DNA of 64,000 nucleotides from Brachypodium distachyon (GCF_000005505.3 NC_016133.3:34434737-34498736), one strand, 5' to 3'. Positions 1 to 15,939 are shown, counted from the stretch's first letter. The notes: generated by a model from the letters alone, not told the origin. Translations and numbers: made by a program.

Positions 1-2340
1 TTTATCCAGACGCTTCCCTGCTCCCATTTAAAGCCTAACTAACTATCCTAGCTTAAACAAAGTTCGTCCCAGCGTGTCAATCACCGGAACCAAAATGCTC
101 ATGATGGAGCAATATACACTAGCAACTCTACCAGTTATATATATGGCAAAACATCTGCACGTTTTTGCAAAGACCGATCGACGAAAGCTGAAATTAACGA
201 TCGATCTTCAGTTAGCTCGAGCTTTGAGTACGTCAATCGTACGTACGTACGACCTAGCTAAAAGGCGATAGCAACCAGGCACCAGGCCTGATGGATCAAT
301 CGTCTGATGGAACGCCAACTTTGCAGGAAAAAAGCGGCGCTTCGCTTTTGGTGTAGCAGGGGCGTGTCCAGCCAACCCTAAACTAATCTGGTACAGTTAA
401 TTATTATTGATTCAGTGGCTCCTTCGATCGCGTCGGCGTACTGGCTTGGCTAGCTCGGTCACATGAGCGGCACCAATGTAAGCTCCGAATGATTGGAAGG
501 TCGGTACTGCACCTAATTTGGACGCATCCATATCCATCCATGAACCTCCGGAGCTGTGGGCTAAGCAAGCTAGCTTCGTATGGCTCTCTGAATAAATAAT
601 CTGAACCCAAACGGAGCGCGTGTTGCTAACTGAATATATCTTCTAATCCGTTTCTACTCCTCTTACCTAATGTGTGTCATAATTTGGTGGTTGGATGGAT
701 CGATGATCATGCATGAATGGCTTGCCGTTTCGGCCGGCCATGTGGATGGATGCATGTGCCTCATCACGTGATTAGAGAAGAGGCCGGACTCGCATATGCC
801 TCGCGCTCGTGCGGTAGTTGTATTTGCAGAAGAACTGAAAAGTGGAGGGAACACGCACGCGCATGAAGAAGGCACGCTTACAGACTGCTAGTAGTCTCGT
901 AGGTCTGGGAAGGAAAGCAAATGCTGCGTCACCTGATTATTTGTATGCAGAACAGGATCAACGCGTGATTTGGTTTTGTCAGAACTCAGAATTGCCCTTG
1001 TCTCTTGCTGCAAAGTGAGTTTTCTGTTCCGATGTTTGAAGCCGGCCTCATTGAGGCGATTCAGACTTGTGCGGGTTTCTGGCCAAAGATTAAGACAGAA
1101 GACCTTGTTCTTTTCTGTCTGTTTTCTCCTTGCATAAGAAATTCACAATTGCATGAGTTTTTTTAGATTCCAGTCGACTATCGCAGACTTCAAGTTTCCT
1201 TTGAGTTTAGACAGAAGAGTCGTAACGTAGGGATTCTGAAAAGTGGTGAAAACTGACGACAATAGATATCTTTGGTAATAATGTCAGAACAGGAGCATGA
1301 TAGAAATTAACAACACACGCTTCTAGTTAATCACTTGTCACAGGAACCATATATTGATAGGTGAGGAAAAAGGAAGCAGTACAGAAATTGAAGGGAAAAA
1401 AGAGACAGAAAAGAGTGTGGATTGAGAACCACTTATGCGTTGCGTAAAATTATTTGCAAACCAAAAGAACAACTTGTTTGTTTTTTCTGAGAGCCAAATG
1501 CCATGGGCAAAAGGCAGAAAAGAACCACTTGTGTGTACGAACCAATAATTCTCGCTTTCCCGGTTGCTTCGGGCCCTCGCCACCCCAACTGGCCTAGAAA
1601 GGGCGAAGTCTCTCTCTCGAGCTTTTCCGTGGTGACTTTTCATTCTCCATTCTCCAGCCCCTGCTTCGTGCGATCCACCACCAAGATTCGTCCAAGCCAT
1701 CCATCCCACACGTGACAAACGGAACCACGTTGGCTTTACGCTCTCCGCTCTTCGTCAGGTGTCACTTGTCAGTTGTCAAACTCGACATCCATTGGCTAAA
1801 ATAAACTTGATATGAAATGCCGGCGACCGGGACGGCCTCACGACTCAAGTTGCCCGCCGGCGTTCATTAACATCTGCAGGCTGCAGCATGACTTTGGTAC
1901 TCGCTCTGACCAATATTATTTGTCCCGGATTTAGTATAAAGTGATACTAAGTCCGGCCGGAGGAGTTAGAAAAGCACGTGCAATTAATGAGCCATCACCA
2001 ATGCACCCAGCACAAGTCACGAGGAAAAGGAATGACACTCTTCCACAATGATCACTCCTCACAAGCAGATGAATGGGTAAGAGTCCAGTTATTAATCTTC
2101 ATTTAGACAAAGCAACGTCGTCGCAGGAGCAGAAAAAAGTTCAATGCATTTCTACTGCTACCAAGTAGTTTGAAACTGCAAACTGCATATATATCTGTTT
2201 GCATGATAGAAACACACCGCCACAGTAAACACTCCTTGGGCATTCTTCAACAAACCAACATCAGGACCTCGCACTTAGTCCCTCCCTAACTAGTGGTACA
2301 TAAAAGCAGCATACCACTCATTTCAAAAAGTAACAAAGCA
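1..2340. other. Intergenic, no recognised gene
   Basis: No ORF here gives a recognisable protein and no splice-consistent chain was found. The sequence is AT-rich with a few short GC-richer patches (1500-1750). It lies beyond the 3' end of the RPB10 gene. Small ORFs around 1338-1718 on both strands have low-complexity, unconserved-looking translations. Confidence 0.6.
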
Positions 2341-2352
2341 GGATGGCTTCAA

Positions 2353-4339
2353 TTAACTCGACTCGGTCTTCTCCAGCGCTGGAAATGAACAACTGTCACT
2401 ACCAGAAGAAATAGCAAAGACAGGAAACTGTAGCTTACAAAGTTACTAACACAATCAACTTACTGTTGTAGTTGAGCAACTTCTCGATGAGGTCAACATG
2501 GGTCATGAGCATACGCCGGCAGCAGTAGCGGACCAAGCCCAAGGTGTCTAGAGCAGCCCTAACAACATAAAGACGTCAGAAATAATATATACAAAACCAG
2601 ATTTCAACATAAAAGTTTTAAACAGGATAAGCAACACTAACAATTATAGACGAAGCCATAAAGGGTGACATTTTCTTCTGCCATTACTCCTCTCCAGATA
2701 AGTAAAAATAGGAAGAGTAAAGACACTCTTCAAAGATTCTAAGAGCTCTCCAGATAAAGGTTTTTGCTTGGCTTGCTGCTAAGAATAAAATCTTGACCAG
2801 AGACAACCTAGTTAAAAGAGTCTGGGTAGGATCCGCTGGGTGTGAGTTCTGTGGATCGATGGAGACAGTAGATCATCTACTTTTTCAGTGTACTGTTGCT
2901 CATTTCTATTGGTCGGTGATTGGTTGTACCTTAGGCATCAACAAAGTTCCACAGAACAGGGAAGAGCTATGTAATGACTTTTTAGATCAATTTAAAGGTA
3001 GGAATAGAGGCTTGAGTGCTTGTGGTGCAGCTGCTCAGTGTTGGAGCATCTAAAAGTGTAGCAATGCATCTTATTTTCAAAAGATTCAACTTAAGAATCC
3101 TATTAACACTCTATTTGTCACCGGCTCACCTATTGGAATGGATTTAAAAAAGTGCCGACAAAGGCAAACTGAAGTTGGCGGCTCTCAAAATTTCCCTTGT
3201 TGCCCATGAAATCTTTAACGCTAGAAATGGGTGGAAGCCAATGACGAAATGATTGGAATCGGTTAAAGCTCTGAAGCATCTGCTGAAGATGGCTGCTTTA
3301 GTGGTTACTTGCTATAGATAGTTGAATTTTAAGATCATGTACATGTTTTGTATGATCAGATGTTGTTTACTTTTCAGCAGAACAGACTTTGTCCTTTAAT
3401 TTTTTTTAACAGACTTATTTAATATTGGTTTCATTAATGAAATCAGGAGCATGCTCCTTTCATCTAACAAAACAATTCTAAGAGCTAGGTACATAAATAA
3501 GAACAAACTGGAATTGACATCTTAAAGCTTCAGTAGTCAGTTTCTAGGTCTTTGGCTTAGGGGAAAACATAGATACAGGTGTCTTAGTGTCAGCACCACA
3601 TGGCAAGGACTCAAATATTCAGATTTCTGATTTCAAGTATCCCAATCATATTCAAGGGTGGCCATCAATATTTATGTAGTCTGGCTTATATCAAGACTGT
3701 TTTTTTATCCTTATAGCATCCATTTACTAGAAACACAAAAATACTACACAATACCCATTACCATCTTTAACAAATGCTGCAGACTACAAAGTACATATAC
3801 ATAATCTGATGAAAAACATTATCAAATGATGCATAAGGAAATAAAACAGCAACCAAACATTGTTAAGCTCCCTCAAACCCCACAACATGATTGAAGGCAG
3901 AACCACAACCATATGAACTACCAAACCGCGACACACGAAAGCAGGGTTCATAAATTTTTACCCCTCTGTGTAATCAGCCTGTAGAAGATCAAGGTAGTGG
4001 TCCCACTTGTTGCCAATCACCTGAAAAAACAAGCAAAGATAAAGTTCACCTTGCCCTAGAACAATTTAGGGTCCCAACAAGGCAACAATTTATTTGCCAC
4101 AATACTACAAGTTTGATGTGTCCTAAGCCACAGGGTACGTCCATAGGGGGAGGGAGGTTGAGCAAGACCCGGTGAGCGGCGAATCAACGATCCCAAATGA
4201 AACGGAGCCGAATCGGCGATGCGAGACCTAGACGATGCCCGGAAAGGAGGCGGAGGAACGGTATATGAGGGCCAGGGCAGGGGCTGGATGATGGAGTGTT
4301 TACCTTGCCGCAGGTGAAGTAGTGGACCGGGATGATCAT
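2353..4339 (-). CDS. RPB10: RNA polymerase subunit RPB10 (NRPB10-like), four exons
   Basis: Encodes the small subunit RPB10, shared by RNA polymerases I, II and III and normally a zinc-binding assembly factor. Exons in sense order are 4304-4339, 3962-4020, 2464-2558 and 2353-2378. All borders are GT/AG and phases agree, giving 71 residues, the family length. Recognisable parts are the start MIIPV, the FTCGKVIGNKWD stretch, the LLQADYTEG segment, the [20 protein letters not shown] block and the short LEKTE tail. The expected zinc ligands are Cys7, Cys10 and the adjacent Cys pair near residue 44. Here position 7 is Tyr (codon TAC), so the CxxC is broken while the CC pair remains. Residue 6 is His rather than the usual Arg. 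Intron 2 is about 1.4 kb and holds a LINE fragment. An in-frame upstream ATG (4375) would add 12 residues, but the family start is at 4339. The missing ligand may mean a decaying duplicate; no stop or frameshift is present. Confidence 0.88.
2735..3360 (+). mobile_element. LINE 3' fragment (zf-RVT region) inside RPB10 intron 2
   Basis: The plus strand encodes a short stretch of the cysteine-rich zf-RVT domain found downstream of plant LINE reverse transcriptase. It reads [18 protein letters not shown], then a CEFC pair, an [10 protein letters not shown] stretch and a following Trp. The reading frame runs about 2740-3050, and downstream sequence is broken by stops. The fragment is antisense to RPB10. 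It looks like an old 5'-truncated insertion: no upstream reverse transcriptase is seen and no target duplication was identified. Confidence 0.75.
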
Positions 4340-4399
4340 CTTCGATGTTGCGCGTCTACCGCCGCTGCCGGACAATAAGGGGGAAGAAAAGTTTTCGGG

Positions 4400-5485
4400 G
4401 GAAGGCAGAGTGAGAAGAAAAACAACGTTGCAAAACGATTTTGCTAGCGCACAAACTTAAATAACAGCCGATTTCTGAACCGTTCGATTACGTGCAAACG
4501 GCCCGCAGCCACCGGCAACAAGGAGCCTACACGGCGACACCTACCTCAGTACTGTACCTCACGCACTAAAAAACAGATTTGGGCACGAAGGGTAACCTAA
4601 AAACGGATTTTGGCACGAAGGTTCTGTTTCAGTGGATGCAGGTTCATGTTGCTTGCACTGGTTGCAAAATTGCCAGCATTTCGTTCTTGAATTATCATAA
4701 ATGTATCCCCACGAAAAAAAGGAATCATCATAAATATAAACACGATCTTGCTTTCTATGAAACTAGCGGGGGGTGACCCGCACAGAATGTGCGGCTAGAC
4801 TTATATAAAGAAAAATATGAATGTATTTTTGTCTTTCTAATAGATTTTTGTATACAATTGGAATATATTCTATCTCTATGCGTTTTAGACTTATGTGATG
4901 TTTTAAAATACTAGTAAGGTGTCCGTGCGAACCACATAAATAGTAGTCAAGTATTGTTTAAAAAACCTTTTTTTTTCCTTGTGTGTCGCTATGGAATCAC
5001 AACATTCGCTCGATTGTCCTTTAGACTGTTGACATGTTCTGAGATGTGATTTTTTGACCACCAATATGTTTAAAAATACATTGATTGAAACAAACTATAA
5101 GGCATCAGGTTGATGTTGTCAGTGTTCATAATTGATAACAAGACTTTTTTAATTGATAGTAGAACATAAAATGTTTGAGGCAACACAGATTTTGAAATGA
5201 CAAGTATTTCGGGATGGTGATTGTAATAAAATAAGTCGGTGACTTGAAACATGTTGGATATTTCTGGTAATCATTGAATTGTTATCACAAAAGTATGAAG
5301 CCTTGAAATATCTTAAAGAAAACTGGTAACTTTAAATTTGGGAGTGTTGAAAGACTCCAGGTTTACTGTTTATACAAATCTTTCACTTGCACATAAAACG
5401 AAATCCGAGTGAAGGAAAATCTTCATTCCTTAAAGAACAATGATCTAACATTAGAGCTGCACTATCATGAAAATAGGTGGCATCA
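4400..5485. other. Intergenic with Helitron-like ends and a short tandem repeat
   Basis: No gene recognised. Contains a roughly 30-bp direct duplication near 4566-4625 (AAAAACAGATTTGGGCACGA-like) and two minus-strand Helitron-like 3' termini, described separately. The rest is AT-rich. Confidence 0.5.
4763..4795 (-). repeat. Helitron-like 3' terminus (hairpin plus CTAG, then T)
   Basis: On the minus strand there is a perfect 6-bp stem CCGCAC/GTGCGG (4778-4783 with 4789-4794) and a 5-nt loop. Eleven nucleotides follow, then CTAG (4763-4766) and a T at 4762. This matches the subterminal hairpin and CTRR-T ending of plant Helitrons. A second CTAG-T end preceded by GCACGGACACC lies at 4911-4930. 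No 5' TC end was assigned, so the element's extent is unknown. No Helitron protein is present, so it would be non-autonomous. Confidence 0.45.
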
Positions 5486-6249
5486 ATTTTAAAAGGGAAA
5501 ATTGGCTACAGGACATCGTTAATTTATGGCATTTGCCAAAACACACTGCCCGATTGAGTCTTTGTCTAGTACCATTACAATTCCGTGGTCATTTGCCACA
5601 ACACACTGCTGGCTCCGAAACGAAATTTTGACTTTCTCTATACTCCATCTGAGAAAGGTTGTGTATACAACTTAAAAAAAATTCAAAAGAAGTATGTACT
5701 ACGTACTATATAGTAATTTTCAGACTTGCAACTTCTTGACATATTATATTGGGACCTTATATCTTTTAATTACGGGCAACAAATGCTTCTATCGGAAGCA
5801 GTATATACTACTTTGGTTGGTTGGTTGGTGATACACACTTCTCCGTTGATATACTTCTTTGATTGACTGAAAAGTATATACAGTTTGTGTCCCAAAACAA
5901 TATGTCAAGTTGCGCGGCTGAAAAGTAGTACTATATGGTACTTGGTATATACTGGTTACATATTTCTCTTCTTGAATAGTTTTTTCTGGAGTTGTATACA
6001 CCACTTTTCTCAGATAGAGTATATAATACACCAAAAAATAGTATAATTCATTCCAATGAGGAGTACAGACTTTCCTGTGTATGAATGTCATGTCGTGTTA
6101 GTAGAGTAACATGGTAATTTCATCTGAAAAAAATCAAATTTTCCGTTCAATGTGTTGTGACAAATGACCACAGAATTATAATAATACCGGGAAAGACGCA
6201 ATCGGACAAATGCCGACGGTATCCTGTAGCCAATTTCCCCATTTTAAAA
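5486..6249. mobile_element. Mutator-type non-autonomous element (MULE MITE)
   Basis: The ends are inverted copies: 5495 reads GGGAAAATTGGCTACAGG and the reverse complement from 6240 reads GGGGAAATTGGCTACAGG. The inverted similarity continues inwards for over 100 bp, including a shared GTGGTCATTTG block. The element (5495-6240, 746 bp) is flanked by a perfect 9-bp direct repeat ATTTTAAAA at 5486-5494 and 6241-6249. A 9-bp duplication with long TIRs is the hallmark of Mutator-like elements. No transposase ORF is present; ORFs inside are shadows of the inverted repeats. Confidence 0.88.
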
Positions 6250-6960
6250 CTACTGCAATGTAATACCTTAATACCTCGCCATGAAGCACCATGGCAACCA
6301 ATACACAGGACCTCAGTCACCTAACTTCAATATGCACAATCGAAGTATATGTGCAGAGTAAAATCTGACAGCAGGGAGCCCGGGCTTAATCCGTCAGCGC
6401 CCACCTCCCAGCAACTCGTTGGTGCAGTCCGGGTCTGACCCATCCAAGTCCACCGCCCAGCAACTCGCCGCCGCCGTCGGGACCTGACCCGTCCACCGCC
6501 CGGCAACTCGCCGCTGCCACCGACCTCTCTTGCCCCTTTCTCCCTTCCCCCGCTCGCTACTCTTTGCTCGCGATTCCGGCTGCTGGAGCGCCTACACGAT
6601 CCGCGACGGCCGCGTCCTCCTCGACGGCAACGCCCAGACTTCCTCCCGGGTGAGAGTAGCAAAGGGCAGGGGGCCTGCCCTGTGGCGGTGTCGCTTTCTA
6701 CGAATGAGATAGGGGCCAGAGTGTTGAGAGGAACAGCGAGCGATGGCCGACGAATCCGCAGAGGCAAGAGCGAAAAGAACTGGATCGATTTCTCTTTCTG
6801 ACTCTGATTTGGTTGCCATCGGGCGTGGGAAGTGGAAGAGGAAGGGATTGGAAAGTTGGCCCCACATGTAAGAGAGGGAATGTGGTGACCCATCACCACC
6901 ATTAGGTTTTTTTATACTCTCTCCTCCCAAGATAAGGGAGTAGAGTTAAGATCCGATTTT
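6250..6960. other. GC-rich patch without a recognisable gene
   Basis: ORFs are open on both strands between 6327 and 6930, mostly because the sequence is GC-rich. Translations are Arg/Ser/Gly-rich with no motif that I recognise. It could be an eroded first exon or a captured gene fragment, but nothing confirms this. Confidence 0.3.
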
Positions 6961-6965
6961 TTATA

Positions 6966-7055
6966 CTCCATCCATTGTAGTGACTCAAATTTGTCTAAAT
7001 ATGAATGTATCTATATCCACAAAGCGTTTAGATACATGTAATATGGGACGGGGAG
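6966..7055. mobile_element. Stowaway MITE
   Basis: Short palindromic element flanked by TA. The left end is CTCCATCCATTGTAG and the right end is ATGGGACGGGGAG, a degraded form of the grass CTCCCTCCGTCCCATA terminus. The interior carries the usual TCAAATTTGTC...GATACATG arms. Confidence 0.75.
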
Positions 7056-8817
7056 TATATTTTTACCTAACCAAAATACATAGTTGTTTTGTTCCGAGTG
7101 ATAATAGCGAATGTTTTGAATGATTAGATTAGTTTAAATTTATATCACATATTTTTTTACTGATATAGCACTTTTGTTGATATAGACTTTTTTTTGTTGC
7201 GTTTGAATTTATGTGGCAATTTATTTTAGATAATTTAAAAAGCTCTTTAACATAGATCATGATCGTTTTAATCTCAATTATTATTTCTGCACGAATGATG
7301 CAATAAGAATTTCTTTTTATCCATCCAAATTTCCTGTACAACTTTTCGAAGTTTTTAGCCGACATTTTTCACGAAATCTCCGTTGTTTTGTCATGTTGGT
7401 TATGTGTTATTACTGCTTCTGGTGGCCGCCTGTCAGAGCTGTTCGACTTTAACTGTCCGGTTGCGGTTGCGGTCATGGATTTGGATGCCTTGGGTGCGCC
7501 TATGGTAGATTGGATTCCGCCTCATATTTTTATGTGAGGGTTTCTACTACCGGCCGGCCTGGTTGTTGGCATGGGCATGGTTTCGGCAACGATTGTCTCT
7601 TCATCCCATACACATGGCATATATCTTGCAAGCCACATTGCTTCTTTTTTCTCTGTCTTTTCTAAGAAATGGATCTCCTTTTGGCTTGATATGCCATTTG
7701 CCCTACCTCCATTGATCAGCATTAGATCATTTAATGAACATCTCATATCAATTGTGGATGTGGCATGGGATGACGTCAGCGGCTATTGGAGTAGCCGGTT
7801 CCGGTATATATGCCTAAAGGTTTCAAACATACAATTCGCATCATCTAAAAAAAAATCCTATTTTTCTTCGTAGTTGATGTATGCAATTTTTCCTAATTAG
7901 TTCATAGATTCAAAATATGTCAAAAAATTAAAAGAACCAATTTATAGTGTCAAACCAATATGATATGAAAAATATATTTCACAATAAATCTAATGGTCTT
8001 TGTTATACGCCCTACACTATGGCGGATTCAATTTTCATACTTCTCGTACCGATCAGTACATCAGAAACAGCTTTTTTGTGTTGTTGTTTGCGGGTAGATC
8101 AGAAACATCTAACTTGGGCGAATCGAAAAACTGCTATCTTCTGTTTAGCAAATCCGGTGTTTAATTAGCATCTCCGAATACCGCTCCACACGCATGTACT
8201 CAATCGAGTGCTTCATTAGCATGTCTAGAGCAACAAACTTTTGAAAGTTTGATTCGACTTAGCAAAATATATGAACGTACTATACTGTAGCAAATGAACT
8301 CTAGAGCATCAGCTCGTTTCGTGAAAACTATAACTTGTAACTGACTACACACGCATGGGATCAACCTCTTGGTAGGCTGTAGAGTCGTAAGACAAGATTT
8401 AAAATCATGGTGCCCACGTCTGCACGCCCAAGAGAGCGTTCTAACAAAGATTCAGCGAAATTCAGATGCATATTTCGTCAATTATGGCGTGTGTCATAAA
8501 GAGTAAGAGACACGCTTGGGTGGACGTGTGTACGCATGAGCAAACATCTTGTGGGGGAAGAAAAAATAGCACAGCTTATCCTAGTCTCGAAAAAGTCTGC
8601 GTGTTCCAAAACCATGGTAGTTGCATCACAAAGAGCACGCGAGGAAATTCGAAGCGAAACGAACCCAAACAAGCCCAGAGCACGCGGAGCAAGTCATCAA
8701 AAAAACCGTCTCCTTCTCCGTCTCCGTCTCCTACCCCACACGACACGAGCGCAAAGCCGCGCACGGCGAGGCAAAGCGAGCGCAGGCAGACAAATTTTAC
8801 TTTCCTCTTCACGCTCC
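7056..8817. other. Intergenic upstream of BSK; MITE-like remnant near 7900-8000
   Basis: No gene recognised. The 7920-7995 stretch (TTTATAGTGTCAAACCAATA, then TTTCACAATAAATCTAATG) resembles the interior of the MITE-like sequence at about 47215-47270, so it is probably an eroded copy of the same family. The final part, 8690-8817, is pyrimidine-rich (repeated TCTCCG) and is likely the BSK promoter and 5' UTR. No clear TATA box was seen. Confidence 0.45.
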
Positions 8818-12964
<4,147 letters not shown>

Positions 12965-14060
12965 AGAACATCTTGAACTCGGAGAAGTGGGATCCGGAGC
13001 ATTAGAGGACCTATCTGTTCACTCAAGAGCATTAGAGGACCTATCTGGAGAAGATGTTCACTCAAGAGTGTCGTGTGATTAAACAAAAGAAGGAACTCAT
13101 TAATCATCTGGTTTGGCATTCCTGTCATAGGCGGTTCTTTTTTTTTTGTCTATGTATATAATAACATCAGCTGAGCACGCAGGAAGCATGGAGGGTTCAT
13201 TTGTGATTGTTACAAGTTGAAACCGAGTGTTGCTGGGTGTTCAGAAGGGTTGTTGTAGGTAAAGCTAATAAACTTATAAACATGTATTGTATTGTATGTA
13301 TCTATGTATAGAAAATTATTATTTGGAGGTATTCCATAATGCAGATTTCTGTACCTAGTACTAGTATACGACCTAATATATGGCCCAGTGGATCTAGTTT
13401 TAGTACCTTGCTGAACTGTGATATATGCACCCAACAGTATGAAAAAACAAAACAATTGTCAATCTTGACACCATCCTAATTCAGACTTCTGCGGGCAAAG
13501 CAACTTATGTTCTTTCGACTCTCGGTTGTCTCCAAGATACTCCTTGGATGCATAAAAAATGTCGCTCACTTTTTATTTTATTAATTTTGTACTAAGTGGG
13601 GGAGTAGCTTGTTTCTTCCTAGATGCCAAATTCTTACCCCTTACTATGAACAATTAGACCCTCACGCGTGTCTACCTGGCTCATCAACAGAAGCGCCACC
13701 CCAATTTTTTTTATATCAATACGAATTCACTAAAGTATAATTTTTTTCATCTCCGTTAAGTATTACAATATTATTTTATAATGCTTTTCATAAACACATC
13801 ATTATTTAATTGCTATACCACTGAAATTTTCATTAACACATTATTATTTTATTATTATACCATTGATATTTCTTCACGTATTCGTTGACAAAATTGCATA
13901 ATATCATGTATACGAAGAAATCCACACTTCCGCAGTAGTTGAGGAACGAAAAATACTCGAGAGATTTAATATATATTATAGTACATTCATATGTATATGA
14001 AGATTTTTAACACTTTTCAGTACGGTTTTTGAAATTTTAATATATTTTTTAGTTAACCGG
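12965..14060. other. BSK 3' flank and AT-rich intergenic sequence
   Basis: Begins with the BSK 3' UTR. It contains a direct duplication of about 17 bp (AGCATTAGAGGACCTATCTG near 12997 and 13027) and a T-run at 13137. From 13560 to 14060 the sequence is AT-rich with repeated CATTATTATTTAATTG-like phrases and no coding signal. Confidence 0.5.
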
Positions 14061-15140
14061 AGCTCTAAAAGCAATTCGCCAATTCACGCACAAGCCAGCC
14101 ACGGGACAGTCGGACACACAATTCTCTGCCCTTCCTGCCTTCCTGGCCCATCTTAAACACCAGAAATACCCAAATTTTTTTGGTAGCTACCCATATTTTG
14201 CCCCTATTTGGGTATTGAGAGCTCGAATATGGGTAGCTACCCCAAAAAACGCAAACAAAGGGGCGGGAAGCCCAACTGCCTCGTTCCAGCCACTTCAGCA
14301 CCCACCCCGAGCCCAACCCTCCGTCGCCGGCTCCGATTCCGGCGGCCGGACCGCGCCGCTGTTGGCCCCCACGGTCCTCCCCGGCCCCGCTCACCTCCCC
14401 GCCCGGACGAGCAGCAGCGGGTGCTCCCCGAGCTCCGCCTGCCGCCCCGCCCCGACCTGCCCCGTCGCCGTGCTCGAAGAAGGAGACGGCTGGCACACGC
14501 TCCGCCCGAAAAGGCTTCCCGCCGGCCGCCCCCCCAGGCTCCCCCCCTCCGACCTCCACGAAGATGGCCGCCGCGGCGCCGCCCCTTCCGTTCTCCACGA
14601 AGATGGCCACCGCCGTTGCCGTACTCCGAGCGCCCCGCACCGTCGTCTTCACCGCCCGTGTCCCGCACCCCACCGCCACCGTCCGCGCCCGCGTCCTTGA
14701 GTGCCGCCTGCCCCAACATCCAGCGCCTCGCCACTGCTCCCCGCCCGACCTGCGTGGCCGCCCAGATCGAAGAAGCAGACGGCCGGCTAGGGCTCGCTGC
14801 ACCGCCGGCCTCTGCTGCTCTCCCGAGTTCTCCCCGGCCGTGCAGCGGCGACGGGGCGGCGGCTCCGGCCGTGCAGCGGTGGCGGCGCTGCGAATCCGGC
14901 CTCGTTGGGTCCGATTTGGGTCCAATTTGGGTTCACGACGGGAATTGGATTTGGGGAAGACGAGCAGCTTGTGGGAAAAAGATAAAAGAAATAAAAAAAA
15001 AGATATGGGTAGTCGTTTTGGGTACGCTGCAAAAGATGGGCAAGTTTGGATAAGTTTTGAGGACCCAAATTTTCTCTCTCTTCTGTCCATAATGATTTTG
15101 GGTATCTAAATTATGGGTATGGTGTTGGAGATGTTCTAAC
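14061..15140. other. GC-rich block bounded by repeated GGGTAGC / TTTGGGTA phrases
   Basis: A 700-bp very GC-rich core (14290-14930) has ORFs open in nearly every frame, encoding Pro/Arg/Ser-rich low-complexity chains. It is flanked by AT-rich sequence with recurrent phrases such as ATGGGTAGCTACCC, TTTGGGTATTGAG and TTTTGGGTATCTAAATTATG. The right border ends GTTGGAGATGTTCT, common at ends of grass DNA transposons. This may be a non-autonomous transposon that captured a GC-rich exon. No matching left end or target duplication was found, so it is not called as such. Confidence 0.3.
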
Positions 15141-15939
15141 CAAGCTAGTCAATCAGATTGGGACGGGGACTTACCAAAAAAAAAAAGATTGGGCTGGGAC
15201 AGTAGTACAATACGTAGTACTCCGTATGTACTTTGGTTAATCAATCAAAAGTTGCTTCATGGCGTTAGACGGGATTACGTTGAGATTACACAAAAGTAGC
15301 TTCACGGCGTTAGACGGGATTTCGTTGAGATTATGCTGCATCAATTCATTATGGTTTTGATCGAGTTGAAATTGCCTCTGGTTTCTGAACCGGGAGGTGT
15401 CCTCTCTTCCCCGCCTAATTCTCCGGGCTGAACCAGGTCGCAGGCTGAGCTCTTCCACGCCGGCGGGCCATTGTGATATACTGATATTTGATGGCTCGAG
15501 ATGTTGACCCGGATTGGGCAGAAGCTTCTCAGTCCTATCCATGCGCTGTGCAAGGCTGACCAAAATGGGACACGTACCCCATCACCATAAAAATTAAACA
15601 AAGTACGTACAATCGCAGCAAGTTTAGCACTGCTGCTAGCTAGCTGCAGCCAGCATGTGCACACCAGCTATCCCCAGAAGTCCGCGCGTATCGCCAACGC
15701 CGAAAAGAACTTGTTTCTCCGGACGCGTGGAATTCCATACATACGTACGCAGTAGGGAGTAAGATGTGTACAGGGAATCAGGGCGCCGACGCCGCCGGCG
15801 TGCATGCATCCAGACCGTCCGTCCTATCACCCTCGCGATCGGGGAAGCGAGTGACCGTGGAAAATTGAACAATTCCTCGTTGCATACTTAGCATCGTCAC
15901 CAACGTACATTGCCCCTGCACTACGTACACAGGAGCGGC
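15141..15939. other. Chitinase upstream region with a 45-bp tandem repeat
   Basis: Contains two near-identical tandem units starting about 15249 and 15294, each with CGGCGTTAGACGGGATT and CGTTGAGATTA. No gene was recognised. The last few hundred bases are presumably the chitinase promoter. Confidence 0.5.

Noticed and set aside
14065..15090. Overlapping long ORFs on both strands (341 aa minus, 281 aa plus)
   Set aside because: The region is extremely GC-rich, so stops are rare in all frames. Translations are Pro/Arg/Ala-rich without a motif, and no splice-consistent chain was found.
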